NCBI GenBank assembly: GCA_903891755.1
Contig: CAITFY010000123.1
Location: 1-28,349 of the forward strand
DNA length: 28,349 bases
Reading direction: 5' to 3'
Origin: an uncultured Actinomycetes bacterium
GTDB taxonomy: Bacteria > Actinomycetota > Actinomycetes > Nanopelagicales > Nanopelagicaceae
The notes beneath the pieces are model-generated. The model saw only the letters and a list, made by a program, of their open reading frames with translations, did no database searches and was not told the DNA's origin. Each line of letters begins with the position of its first letter. Position 1 is the first letter of the stretch. The position numbers were made by a program, and so were the translations under genes. Positions 1-7,281 of this stretch are shown here, piece after piece.

Positions 1-1118
1 GTACCGGTCATACCGGAGAGCTTCTCGTAGAGACGGAAATAGTTCTGAAGGGTGATGGTTGCAAGAGTTTGGTTCTCGTCTTTTATCTCGATGCGCTCTT
101 TCGCTTCTAGCGCCTGGTGGAGACCTTCTGAGTAACGTCGGCCGGAGAGCATACGGCCGGTATGTTCATCGACGATGAGAAGCTCGCCATTCATCACAAC
201 ATAATCTTTATCGCGCTTAAAGAGTTCCTTGGCACGAATACCATTGTTGAGGTATCCGATAAGTGGAGTGTTTACCGCTTCATACAAATTCTCGATGCCG
301 AGAATTGTTTCAACCTTAGTCACACCAGCTTCAAGAATTGAAACGGTCTTCTTCTTCTCATCAATTTCGTAATGAACATCGCGTTGGAGTTGTCCGCAAA
401 TATTTGCAAACTCCACGTACCACTTCGTCGCCTTATCGGCAGGTCCGCTAATAATCAAAGGAGTTCGAGCTTCATCAATCAAGATGGAGTCAACTTCATC
501 AACAACTGCAAAGTTATGTTCGCGTTGCACGCAATCTTCTAGCGCCCACGCCATATTGTCGCGAAGATAATCAAAACCAAATTCATTATTTGTGCCGTAG
601 GTAATATCTGCGGCATATGCCTCGCGACGCTCCGCCGGAGTCATGTTTGCAAGGATCACCCCAACTTTTAATCCTAGGAAGCGGTGTACGCGACCCATCC
701 ATTCGCTATCGCGCTCCGCGAGATAGTCATTTGTTGTAACAACGTGGACGCCTTTTCCGGTAAGCGCGTTGAGGTAAGCAGGCAAGGTTGAAACCAGAGT
801 CTTACCTTCACCGGTACGCATCTCAGCAATATTTCCAAGGTGTAGCGCCGCTCCACCCATCACCTGTACGTCATAGTGGCGTTGCCCCAAGGTGCGCATG
901 GCAGCCTGACGGACTGTGGCGAAAGCTTCTGGCAGAAGAGAATCAAGATCTTCGCCTTGTGCCAGGCGCTCTCTAAATTTTTGAGTCTGGGCTCGAAGTT
1001 CTTCATCGCTCATGGCGAGGGTCTTGGCCTCCCAAGAGTTCACTTCTGCAGCAATCTTTTCTAGGTTGCGAACCGCCCGACCTTCACCAGCACGAAGGAT
1101 TTTATCTAGAACAGCCAC
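1..1118 (-). CDS. secA: Preprotein translocase ATPase SecA, N-terminal part (partial)
   Basis: SecA is the motor ATPase that pushes unfolded preproteins through the SecYEG channel. Only the first 372 or so codons are inside the window; the gene continues past position 1. The translation begins AVLDKIL and contains the Walker A motif MRTGEGKT near residue 100, TTNDYLAERD just after it, and the DEAD-type Walker B VVDEVDSILIDEARTP near residue 205, all in the order expected for SecA NBD1 and the start of the preprotein crosslinking domain. I chose the GTG at 1118 because it places AVLDKIL at the N-terminus as in other actinobacterial SecA proteins and a GAGG sits about 5 nt upstream. It follows comF by 47 bp; the hpf/raiA gene usually found between them in actinobacteria is absent. 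Identification is secure; the allele (SecA1 versus SecA2) is inferred from the comF/mtrAB neighbourhood. Confidence 0.96.
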   Translation of the reverse strand, partial: MAVLDKILRAGEGRAVRNLEKIAAEVNSWEAKTLAMSDEELRAQTQKFRERLAQGEDLDSLLPEAFATVRQAAMRTLGQRHYDVQVMGGAALHLGNIAEMRTGEGKTLVSTLPAYLNALTGKGVHVVTTNDYLAERDSEWMGRVHRFLGLKVGVILANMTPAERREAYAADITYGTNNEFGFDYLRDNMAWALEDCVQREHNFAVVDEVDSILIDEARTPLIISGPADKATKWYVEFANICGQLQRDVHYEIDEKKKTVSILEAGVTKVETILGIENLYEAVNTPLIGYLNNGIRAKELFKRDKDYVVMNGELLIVDEHTGRMLSGRRYSEGLHQALEAKERIEIKDENQTLATITLQNYFRLYEKLSGMTG

Positions 1119-1165
1119 GAAGCCTCATTTCAGAACTTTGGATCATTTATCAGTGCCCTATCGTA

Positions 1166-1834
1166 TTAGGAAATTAGGTGGGGTGAGACCCCAGCGGAAA
1201 TGGCCCCCAAAGGCCACATTTTGGCTGCTCTCAGGCATCGAATCGCTTCCATCATTGAACTTCCGGTGGTCACGAGGTCATCTAAAAGAATGAGTGCCCC
1301 GCCCTCTGCCTGCCCCGCTCTTCCACGCGGATTGATCGAGTAAGCCTGGTTCACATTGGAAGCCCGTTGCTCTCTCGTTAACGTACTCATATCTGAAATC
1401 TTTCGATTAACTTTGAGTAACTCGGCTATCTCAATCTGCGCATTGCCACTTCTCCGAATTCGTTCACGAACTCCTTGCGCAAGTAGATAAGAATGTCGGT
1501 AGCCTCTTTTTCGATTTGCTGATTGAGAAGAGGGAATGGGAACGAGGAAAATCTCTTGATTCCCCGCATCTCTCCTATCAAGTTTCACATATGCATCAAC
1601 AAGGAGATCCACCAATACATTCCTTGCCGCAGCAATATTCTCTTCTTTCGCCATGAGAATTAACTGTGAGACTAGATCTCCGTAAAGAGCCCCGGCGCGA
1701 AGTTCAACGCAATTTATCTCAGCCTTTGTGAAGCTGGGGGTGATATTGGATCTGCAGAGAGTGCAAAGTTGGATTCCCGGGTCATCGCAAATAACGCACC
1801 TTGATGGAAAGAGTAATTCCAAGATTGTGGACAC
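1166..1834 (-). CDS. comF: ComF family phosphoribosyltransferase-like protein
   Basis: This 222-residue protein belongs to the ComFC family. An N-terminal treble-clef zinc finger is visible as CVICDDPG and CTLC (residues 13-27), followed by the variable central region with PIPSSQSANRKRGY, and a type I phosphoribosyltransferase PRPP loop ILLDDLVTTGSSM near residue 185. In naturally competent bacteria ComFC helps take up single-stranded DNA; in actinobacteria its job is unclear, although a homologue (Rv3242c) sits at the same place beside secA and mtrAB. The start is a GTG at 1834, 19 bp after the mtrB stop, with no strong Shine-Dalgarno, so translation may be coupled to mtrB. Length is normal and the PRPP loop is intact. 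The family is clear; the biological role is not. Confidence 0.9.
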   Translation of the reverse strand: MSTILELLFPSRCVICDDPGIQLCTLCRSNITPSFTKAEINCVELRAGALYGDLVSQLILMAKEENIAAARNVLVDLLVDAYVKLDRRDAGNQEIFLVPIPSSQSANRKRGYRHSYLLAQGVRERIRRSGNAQIEIAELLKVNRKISDMSTLTREQRASNVNQAYSINPRGRAGQAEGGALILLDDLVTTGSSMMEAIRCLRAAKMWPLGAISAGVSPHLIS

Positions 1835-1853
1835 AAGACAACTTTGCTACAAA

Positions 1854-3428
1854 CTAAATGTCATCCTCATCGAAGGTGAGGAACGATGTGGAGAGCACAT
1901 CGTTGGGGTTAACGGGAATGGGTTCACCCTGAATTGGAATTCCTGGCGCGATTGGTACCGTCAAGACAAAGTTTGCGCCCTTGCCTGGCGCTCCCCACGC
2001 TTTAAGAGTTCCTTGGTGCAAACGCGCATCATCTAGCGCGATAGAAAGTCCAAGACCTGTGCCTCCGCGTAGGCGAGAGCGTGAAGGATCAGCGCGCCAG
2101 AATCTATCGAAGAGTCTCTCTGATTCTCGCTCGGTAAATCCGATTCCATAATCGCGAACACCAACGGCTACTTCCCGCTCGCTCTGGCGAACAGTGATGT
2201 CAATTGAATTTCCCTCACTGTGATCGATGGCATTAGATATCAAGTTGCGCATCACTCGTTCGATGCGGCGCGGATCCACCATTGCAACGACAGGACCTTC
2301 CGAGAAATCAGTTCTAATCTGACTCATATTTCCAATATGGAGTTGATCGACGGTCTGGATAACCAAGTTCTTAATATCGGTCTCTTTGAGTTCCAAAATC
2401 GAGGCATTTGCATCAAATCGACTGACCTCGAGCAAATCTGTAAGGAGAGTTTCAAAACGCGCGATCTGTGACTGAAGTAGCTCGGCGCTTCGGGCTGCCG
2501 CTGGATCCATCTTCCCTTTATTTTCCGCAATAACTTCTGAAGCCATGCGGATAGTGGTTAATGGAGTGCGAAGCTCGTGAGAGACATCTGAGACGAAACG
2601 TTGCTGCAGCCGTGAGAGATTCTCCAGCCTTGAAATCTGCTGCTGCATGGATACAGCCATCTCATTGAAAGAGATAGCCAAGCGAGCCATCTCATCTTCT
2701 CCTGAGACATGCATTCTTCGGTTCAAATCACCTGCGGTCAGCTGCTCTGCAATCTCAGCCGCATCGCGTACTGGGTTGATAGCTTGGCGAATCACATACC
2801 AAGAGATGCCGCCGATCATAAAGATTAACAAGAAGCCGGCGAAGAGTAAGAGTTGCCCGATGAAGTCAACGATGGTTTGTTGTTCCTTAAGCAAAAATAC
2901 GTAGTACAACTCATATGGAGATTGCGGCGGAACCTCAACTACGTGACCGACAATGATTGCGGACTTCTTACTTCCATCTTTAAAAGTAATGTCTCCGCGA
3001 ACCCATTGCGTCAAACCTGTTTTGCGAACTGTAGCTCTCAAACTCGCTGGTATTGAGGAAATTTCAACATTACCTGAGGCGCTACTATATTTATCGTTGC
3101 TCTTATTTGCCAAAGGTGAGCCGATGAAGACAACTTCGCGTGGGGTTGTAGCCACAGCTAAATCACTTGCATTTAAAATTCGATTAACAACAATTGGAAG
3201 CTTCAGCGAGACGAGATAGAGGGTCGCATCTAATTGACCTTGTGCATACTCATAGAGCGATAGCGCTTCTGAAACTGATTCATTGGTCTTTTCTCGGAAG
3301 ATTCCATTAGAGATTTGAATGAAGAGAATGCTTCCGACAAGAGAAATCAAAATGATTGAAAGTAAAAAGGTAGTACTGATGACGCGAAAGAGGATAGAGC
3401 TCCTCCACTTCACGCCAAGCCATCTCAT
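1854..3428 (-). CDS. mtrB: Two-component sensor histidine kinase MtrB
   Basis: A 524-residue membrane kinase partnered with MtrA. TM1 is at about residues 13-37 and TM2 at about 187-213, with a roughly 150-residue extracytoplasmic sensor domain between them. HAMP spans about 214-266. The HisKA phosphoacceptor is in FVSDVSHELRTPL with His284. The ATPase domain shows the N box (MRNLISNAIDHS), G1 (VRDYGIGF) and G2 (GGTGLGLSIA). The known role of MtrB in mycobacteria is sensing envelope or division status and phosphorylating MtrA, which controls cell-wall hydrolases and dnaA. Its ATG overlaps the mtrA stop by 4 bp (ATGA), so the pair is translationally coupled. LpqB, the lipoprotein that normally follows mtrB and modulates it, is absent here; comF follows directly. 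The assignment rests on motifs plus the ahcY-mtrA-mtrB-comF-secA gene order. Confidence 0.95.
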   Translation of the reverse strand: MRWLGVKWRSSILFRVISTTFLLSIILISLVGSILFIQISNGIFREKTNESVSEALSLYEYAQGQLDATLYLVSLKLPIVVNRILNASDLAVATTPREVVFIGSPLANKSNDKYSSASGNVEISSIPASLRATVRKTGLTQWVRGDITFKDGSKKSAIIVGHVVEVPPQSPYELYYVFLLKEQQTIVDFIGQLLLFAGFLLIFMIGGISWYVIRQAINPVRDAAEIAEQLTAGDLNRRMHVSGEDEMARLAISFNEMAVSMQQQISRLENLSRLQQRFVSDVSHELRTPLTTIRMASEVIAENKGKMDPAAARSAELLQSQIARFETLLTDLLEVSRFDANASILELKETDIKNLVIQTVDQLHIGNMSQIRTDFSEGPVVAMVDPRRIERVMRNLISNAIDHSEGNSIDITVRQSEREVAVGVRDYGIGFTERESERLFDRFWRADPSRSRLRGGTGLGLSIALDDARLHQGTLKAWGAPGKGANFVLTVPIAPGIPIQGEPIPVNPNDVLSTSFLTFDEDDI

Positions 3429-4105
3429 ACCTGACTCGTTCCCGCCTTATAACCAACTCCGCGAACGGTAAGCACTACTTGAGGTTCATCTACATCTTCC
3501 TCGATCTTTGCACGAAGGCGTTGCACATGAACATTCACTAAGCGGGTATCGGCAGCCTGCTGATATCCCCAAACCTCGCTCAGTAATGCGTCACGGGTGA
3601 AGACTCGTCCTGGTTCTTTGGCAAGGGCGACGAGCAGATCAAATTCCAGTCGCGTCAGTGGAATGGTCTTGCCATTTCGAATGATGGTGTGAGCAACTTG
3701 ATCGATGGTTATATCGCAAATGCGAAGGGTCGTTGAGCTCTCTGAATTTGAACGGCGTAGGCGAACTTTGATACGCGCAACTAACTCTGATGGGTTAAAG
3801 GGCTTCACCATGTAATCATCGGCGCCAGCTTCAAGACCCTTCACAACATCGTAACTATCGCCCTTTGCGGTGAGCATCACGATTGGCACCATGGATTTTT
3901 CACGGATTAAAGTGCAGACCTCAATGCCGCTCAGCCCAGGAAGCATCACATCAAGAAGAACGAGATCGGGTTGATGCGAGTTAAAAATATTCATCACTTG
4001 ATCGCCAGAGTTGACGAGGTCAACCTCAAAGCCGGAGCCCGTTAGGACAATTCCCAACATTTCCGCCAAATCTTGGTCGTCATCGACGACCATGATGAGT
4101 GTCAT
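3425..4105 (-). CDS. mtrA: Response regulator MtrA (OmpR/PhoB family)
   Basis: A 226-residue response regulator. The receiver domain starts LIMVVDDDQDLAEM with the acidic pocket at D8-D10, the phosphoacceptor D52 in LVLLDVMLPG, the switch threonine in MLTAKGD near residue 79, and the conserved lysine in MVKPFNP near 101. The C-terminal winged helix includes LTRLEFDLLVALA and ends VRGVGYKAG, as in OmpR/PhoB proteins. MtrA is known as an essential regulator in mycobacteria and a developmental regulator in Streptomyces. Its ATG shares one base with the ahcY stop (TAATG) and its stop overlaps mtrB, so ahcY-mtrA-mtrB is one coupled unit; the tmk gene that separates ahcY from mtrA in M. tuberculosis is missing. 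Confidence 0.96.
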   Translation of the reverse strand: MTLIMVVDDDQDLAEMLGIVLTGSGFEVDLVNSGDQVMNIFNSHQPDLVLLDVMLPGLSGIEVCTLIREKSMVPIVMLTAKGDSYDVVKGLEAGADDYMVKPFNPSELVARIKVRLRRSNSESSTTLRICDITIDQVAHTIIRNGKTIPLTRLEFDLLVALAKEPGRVFTRDALLSEVWGYQQAADTRLVNVHVQRLRAKIEEDVDEPQVVLTVRGVGYKAGTSQV

Positions 4106-5382
4106 TAGGAACCGTGCTCCCAGGAGTTCAAATAGAGCTCTTGTGCCGGTGTAAGTACATCAATTGCGACTCCCATGCTGGCGAGCTTCAAGCGCGCTAC
4201 TTCCTTATCGATCTCGGTTGGGACGTCGTGTAGCCCAGCGCCGAGTGAGGCAGCTGCCTTAACGAGCCATTCCGCTGTCAGAGCTTGATCCGAGAAGGAC
4301 ATATCCATAACAGAGGCTGGGTGACCTTCGGCAGCTCCAAGGTTTACAAGGCGACCCTCTGCAATCAAAAGCATGCGGCGGCCATCGGCGAGCACGTACT
4401 CATCGGTCTGGTGACGAATCTTCTTATTCTTTTGCGCCGCATTCTTCTCAAGCCATGCAACATCAATTTCAATATCGAAGTGGCCAGAGTTAGCGAAGAT
4501 TGCGCCATCTTTCATGACGGCAAAATGTTCTTCGCGAAGCACATCGCGGTTGCCGGTGACGGTAATGAAGAAGTCACCAATCTTTGCCGCTTCCAGAGAG
4601 TTCATGACGCGATAGCCCTGCATCAGTGCATCAAGCGCCTTTGTTGGATCAATCTCTGTAACGACAACATTTGCGCCCATACCGCGAGCACGTTCTGCAA
4701 CGCCCTTACCGCAATAACCAAAACCGCAGACAACAACTGTTGCTCCCGCGATTAGCCCATTGGTTGCACGGAAAATTGCATCCATTGTGGATTGACCTGT
4801 GCCAAAGCGGTTATCAAACATGTGCTTCGTATCGGTGTCATTCACGGCGATCATAGGAAATTTGAGTGCGCCATCTTTTGTCATCTGGCTCAAACGAATC
4901 ACACCAGTAGTTGTCTCTTCGCAACCACCCATAATTCCATCGAGTAATTCTGTGCGTGAGGTGTGCAATGTATTTACAAGGTCGCAACCATCATCAAAAA
5001 CTAGATTTGGTTTGATATCAAGAGCTGCATTGAGATGGCGGTAATAACCATCGCGATCAACTGCATTATGGGCAAAAACATTGATTCCATATTCATGAAC
5101 AAGTGCTGCAGCGGTGTCGTCTTGGGTCGAAAGTGGGTTCGATGCGCAGAGAGCGAGTTCAGCTCCGCCGGCCTTTAAGGCGCGCATAAGGTTTGCTGTC
5201 TCAGTTGTGACGTGCATGCAAGCGGCGATGCGAATTCCAGTAAAAGGCTTCTCGGCTTCAAAGCGTTCTTTAATTTGTGCAAGCACAGGCATATTGCGCT
5301 CTGCCCATTCAATGCGCTTCTTACCTTCAGCAGCTAACGCTGCATTTTTGATGTCATGACCGACTGTTGTTTCAACTGACAC
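4105..5382 (-). CDS. ahcY: Adenosylhomocysteinase (S-adenosyl-L-homocysteine hydrolase), short type
   Basis: AhcY splits S-adenosylhomocysteine to adenosine and homocysteine, relieving product inhibition of methyltransferases in the activated methyl cycle. Visible features are the N-terminal GKKRIEWAERNMPVL, the substrate-domain signature NDTDTKHMFDNRFGTGQS and the NAD-binding Rossmann motif VVVCGFGYCGKGVAERARG. I use the GTG at 5382, not an upstream in-frame start at 5448, because a clear AAGGAG lies 5 nt before it and the homologous N-terminus begins there; this gives 425 residues. The protein ends LYLNSWEHGS. It lacks the KPxHYRY tail of the longer SahH that I expect in Mycobacterium and Streptomyces, resembling archaeal and Thermotoga-type enzymes instead. 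It lies upstream of mtrA with a one-base overlap and 69 bp after manB. Confidence 0.96.
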   Translation of the reverse strand: MSVETTVGHDIKNAALAAEGKKRIEWAERNMPVLAQIKERFEAEKPFTGIRIAACMHVTTETANLMRALKAGGAELALCASNPLSTQDDTAAALVHEYGINVFAHNAVDRDGYYRHLNAALDIKPNLVFDDGCDLVNTLHTSRTELLDGIMGGCEETTTGVIRLSQMTKDGALKFPMIAVNDTDTKHMFDNRFGTGQSTMDAIFRATNGLIAGATVVVCGFGYCGKGVAERARGMGANVVVTEIDPTKALDALMQGYRVMNSLEAAKIGDFFITVTGNRDVLREEHFAVMKDGAIFANSGHFDIEIDVAWLEKNAAQKNKKIRHQTDEYVLADGRRMLLIAEGRLVNLGAAEGHPASVMDMSFSDQALTAEWLVKAAASLGAGLHDVPTEIDKEVARLKLASMGVAIDVLTPAQELYLNSWEHGS

Positions 5383-5387
5383 AAGAA

Positions 5388-5393
5388 CTCCTT
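5388..5393 (-). promoter_or_regulatory. Shine-Dalgarno fixing the ahcY start
   Basis: On the minus strand AAGGAG lies 5 nt before the GTG at 5382. It decides between this start and the in-frame upstream start at 5448, which would add 22 residues with no homology to the family. Confidence 0.8.
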
Positions 5394-5451
5394 CGAACCT
5401 TTGGTGACGTGCGGCTTGCTTGCCTAATAAGGACGTCCGTAAGCGCAAAGG

Positions 5452-6819
5452 TTACCCGATGAGCGCCAAGACCCTCATCTGAACCTCTTTGAGGAGCTTT
5501 GGGGTGTGAGCCTCAACATTAAGTCGAAGCAGTGGCTCAGTATTGGAGGGGCGAACATTGAACCACCAGTCAGGCCCTTCAACCGTGATGCCATCTAGTT
5601 CATCCACAGGGAACTCTGAAGCAAAGCGATCCTTAATGAGTTGAACGCTCTTTGCTGGATCTTCAACTGTGGTGTTTATCTCCCCACTTGAGAAATATCG
5701 ATTAAGGGGCGCAAGCAACTCGGAGAGCGGAAGATCAGAGTGCGAGAGTTCGGCGATGGCAAAGAGAGCTGCGAGGGCTCCGGAATCCGCTCTCCAAAAA
5801 TCACTAAAGTAAAAATGCCCAGAGTGCTCGCCCCCGAATACCGCCCCACTTTCAGCCATCATCTTCTTGATATAAGAATGACCAACGCGAGAGCGCAAGG
5901 ACTTTCCCCCATGCTCTTCTACTATCTCAGGCACAGCTTTGGATGAGATGAGGTTGTAAATGATTGTTGAACCCGGACGCCTCTTTAATTCGCGAATAGC
6001 GATGAGAGAGGTGAGCGCCGAAGGATTTACCAGCTGTCCAAGTTCATCAACCAGAAAACATCTATCAGCATCTCCGTCGAAGGCTAGGCCTATATCTGCC
6101 TTCTCCTTTTTTACCGCTTTAACAAGATCGACAAGATTCTTGGGATCTATTGGATTTGCTTCATGGTTTGGGAAATTTCCGTCGAGTTCAAAGTAGAGCG
6201 GAATTAACTCGACATTTAAACGAGACATTAGCGCTGGAGCAGTAAAGCCAGCCATTCCATTTCCCGCATCGACTACAACTTTCAATTTACGTCCGGCGGT
6301 AAATTCATCATCACCAAAGAGGCTAAGGAGAAAATCAACGTAATCGTTAAGAAGTTCGCGCTCTGTTGTGACACCGATTGGACCTAACTTCATTGGGATC
6401 TCGCGAGACATCAGATCTTTGATGCGCAGCAGCCCAGATTCCGCGCCGATTGGGCGAGCGCCAGATTTTGCCAATTTAATTCCATTGTAAGCAGCAGGAT
6501 TGTGGCTTGCCGTAAACATCGCTCCCGGCAAATTGAGTGAACCTGAGGCGAAGTACAACATGTCGGTTGACGCCAGGCCGATTCTGATTGCATCAATGCC
6601 TTGAGAATTTAATCCATCAGTAAAGGCGGTGGCCAAATCATCAGAAGATGGTCGCATATCCTCACCGACCACAACGGTTGCTGGCTCTCGCTCTTCGATG
6701 AGGTACTGCGCAAATGCGGTTCCCAGGAGAAAAGTAAACTCAGGAGTTATCTGCTCATCCACCAACCCACGAATGTCATAAGCCTTGATGACTGCATCTA
6801 ATTGGGCGCGGGTGAACAT
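5452..6819 (-). CDS. manB: Phosphomannomutase/phosphoglucomutase (alpha-D-phosphohexomutase family)
   Basis: A 455-residue phosphohexomutase that would convert mannose-6-phosphate to mannose-1-phosphate (and possibly glucose phosphates). The start motif AYDIRG (residues 13-18), the catalytic phosphoserine loop TASHNPAAYNGIK with Ser105, the Mg2+ loop DGDADR (248-253), the sugar-specificity loop GEHSGH (330-335) and the phosphate-binding loop RPSNTEPLLR near 427 are all present and in order, so it should be active. The GEHSGH loop fits PMM/PGM enzymes. The position between DUF3499 and ahcY matches M. tuberculosis Rv3257c (from memory). With the guanylyltransferase-like gene at 12157-13161 it would supply GDP-mannose. 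There is no Shine-Dalgarno before the ATG; instead a TAGATT box sits 6 nt upstream, suggesting a leaderless mRNA. Confidence 0.95.
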   Translation of the reverse strand: MFTRAQLDAVIKAYDIRGLVDEQITPEFTFLLGTAFAQYLIEEREPATVVVGEDMRPSSDDLATAFTDGLNSQGIDAIRIGLASTDMLYFASGSLNLPGAMFTASHNPAAYNGIKLAKSGARPIGAESGLLRIKDLMSREIPMKLGPIGVTTERELLNDYVDFLLSLFGDDEFTAGRKLKVVVDAGNGMAGFTAPALMSRLNVELIPLYFELDGNFPNHEANPIDPKNLVDLVKAVKKEKADIGLAFDGDADRCFLVDELGQLVNPSALTSLIAIRELKRRPGSTIIYNLISSKAVPEIVEEHGGKSLRSRVGHSYIKKMMAESGAVFGGEHSGHFYFSDFWRADSGALAALFAIAELSHSDLPLSELLAPLNRYFSSGEINTTVEDPAKSVQLIKDRFASEFPVDELDGITVEGPDWWFNVRPSNTEPLLRLNVEAHTPKLLKEVQMRVLALIG

Positions 6820-6825
6820 GAGGGA

Positions 6826-6831
6826 AATCTA
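6826..6831 (-). promoter_or_regulatory. Putative leaderless -10 box of manB
   Basis: TAGATT on the minus strand, followed by exactly 6 nt (TCCCTC) and then the manB ATG. A -10 hexamer at -12 to -7 would put the transcription start on the A of ATG. No good -35 is visible, only a T-rich stretch; no Shine-Dalgarno is present. Confidence 0.5.
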
Positions 6832-6856
6832 CTTGAGTTTTGGGGGCTTAAAAAAA

Positions 6857-7222
6857 CTAATTTGATGGAATTGCGCGAAGGTGACCGCGCCTTCCGATCT
6901 CGGGCTGCGCAGGTTGTGCGGGAGTTGGGGTTATCTGCTGGTTTCCAACCTCACGCACTGCGTTCGCGATTGCCATCAAGTCATCCTCACTTGGGCCCAT
7001 GAGATCTGACTCTGGTTCTAGATTGATTGCCTTCCACCCATTGGGCAGAGTGAGCTTTTCGCTGTGGGTTGCACAAAGATCGTATGAATGCGGCTCAGCG
7101 TATGTCGCTAGAGGACCTAGAACCGCGGTTGAATCCGCGTACACATAGGTCAGGGTCTTTATCGCTGGCAGATTACAACTAGCGCGCGAACAGGTACGGC
7201 TTGAGCGGTTATGTGTTCGCAT
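6857..7222 (-). CDS. DUF3499 family protein (Rv3258c-like)
   Basis: A 121-residue protein of unknown function restricted, to my knowledge, to actinobacteria. The N-terminal region shows RTCSRASCNLPAIKTLTYVY, then AVLGPL, EPHSYDLCATHSEKLT and PNGW. The spaced cysteines (two in CSRASC, one in DLC plus a nearby His) look like a zinc-binding ribbon, which is inferred, not known. The C-terminal third is Gln/Pro-rich and probably disordered. It sits upstream of manB in the same position as Rv3258c in M. tuberculosis, 37 bp before the manB start. There is no Shine-Dalgarno; TAATCT lies 7 nt before the ATG. Family assignment is strong; no function can be given. Confidence 0.9.
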   Translation of the reverse strand: MRTHNRSSRTCSRASCNLPAIKTLTYVYADSTAVLGPLATYAEPHSYDLCATHSEKLTLPNGWKAINLEPESDLMGPSEDDLMAIANAVREVGNQQITPTPAQPAQPEIGRRGHLRAIPSN

Positions 7223-7229
7223 AATTGAG

Positions 7230-7235
7230 AGATTA
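7230..7235 (-). promoter_or_regulatory. Putative leaderless -10 box of the DUF3499 gene
   Basis: TAATCT on the minus strand, 7 nt before the ATG at 7222. It overlaps the first of two TTAGTGCC direct repeats (7233-7240 and 7263-7270) in the 59-bp gap after the DUF5719 gene. No convincing -35 is seen. Confidence 0.4.
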
Positions 7236-7280
7236 GTGCCTACCGACCAGGAAGTGGTGGATTTAGTGCCACCTGGTGGC
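7233..7280. repeat. Direct repeat TTAGTGCC x2 and palindrome GCCACCTGGTGGC
   Basis: TTAGTGCC occurs at 7233-7240 and again at 7263-7270, 30 bp apart start to start, about three helical turns. The second copy merges into the perfect 6-bp-arm palindrome GCCACC-T-GGTGGC at 7268-7280, which lies just after the DUF5719 stop codon. No U-run follows, so it is not a standard terminator. An operator for the DUF3499/manB unit is possible but only inferred. Confidence 0.45.
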
Positions 7281-7281
7281 T

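Noticed and set aside
4285..4755. 156-residue open frame antisense to ahcY
   Set aside because: The opposite strand encodes a complete conserved enzyme; the antisense product has no recognisable family.
5383..5451. Possible SAH riboswitch upstream of ahcY (inverted repeat CCTTTG/CAAAGG at 5398-5403 and 5446-5451)
   Set aside because: The paired arms are short, and I could not find the conserved core and pseudoknot of the SAH riboswitch in the 69-bp gap. A covariance-model search would settle it.
6840..6880. Terminator between DUF3499 and manB (T-run TTTTTTT on the minus strand)
   Set aside because: The nearest GC-rich hairpin ends about 16 nt before the T-run, too far for an intrinsic terminator.
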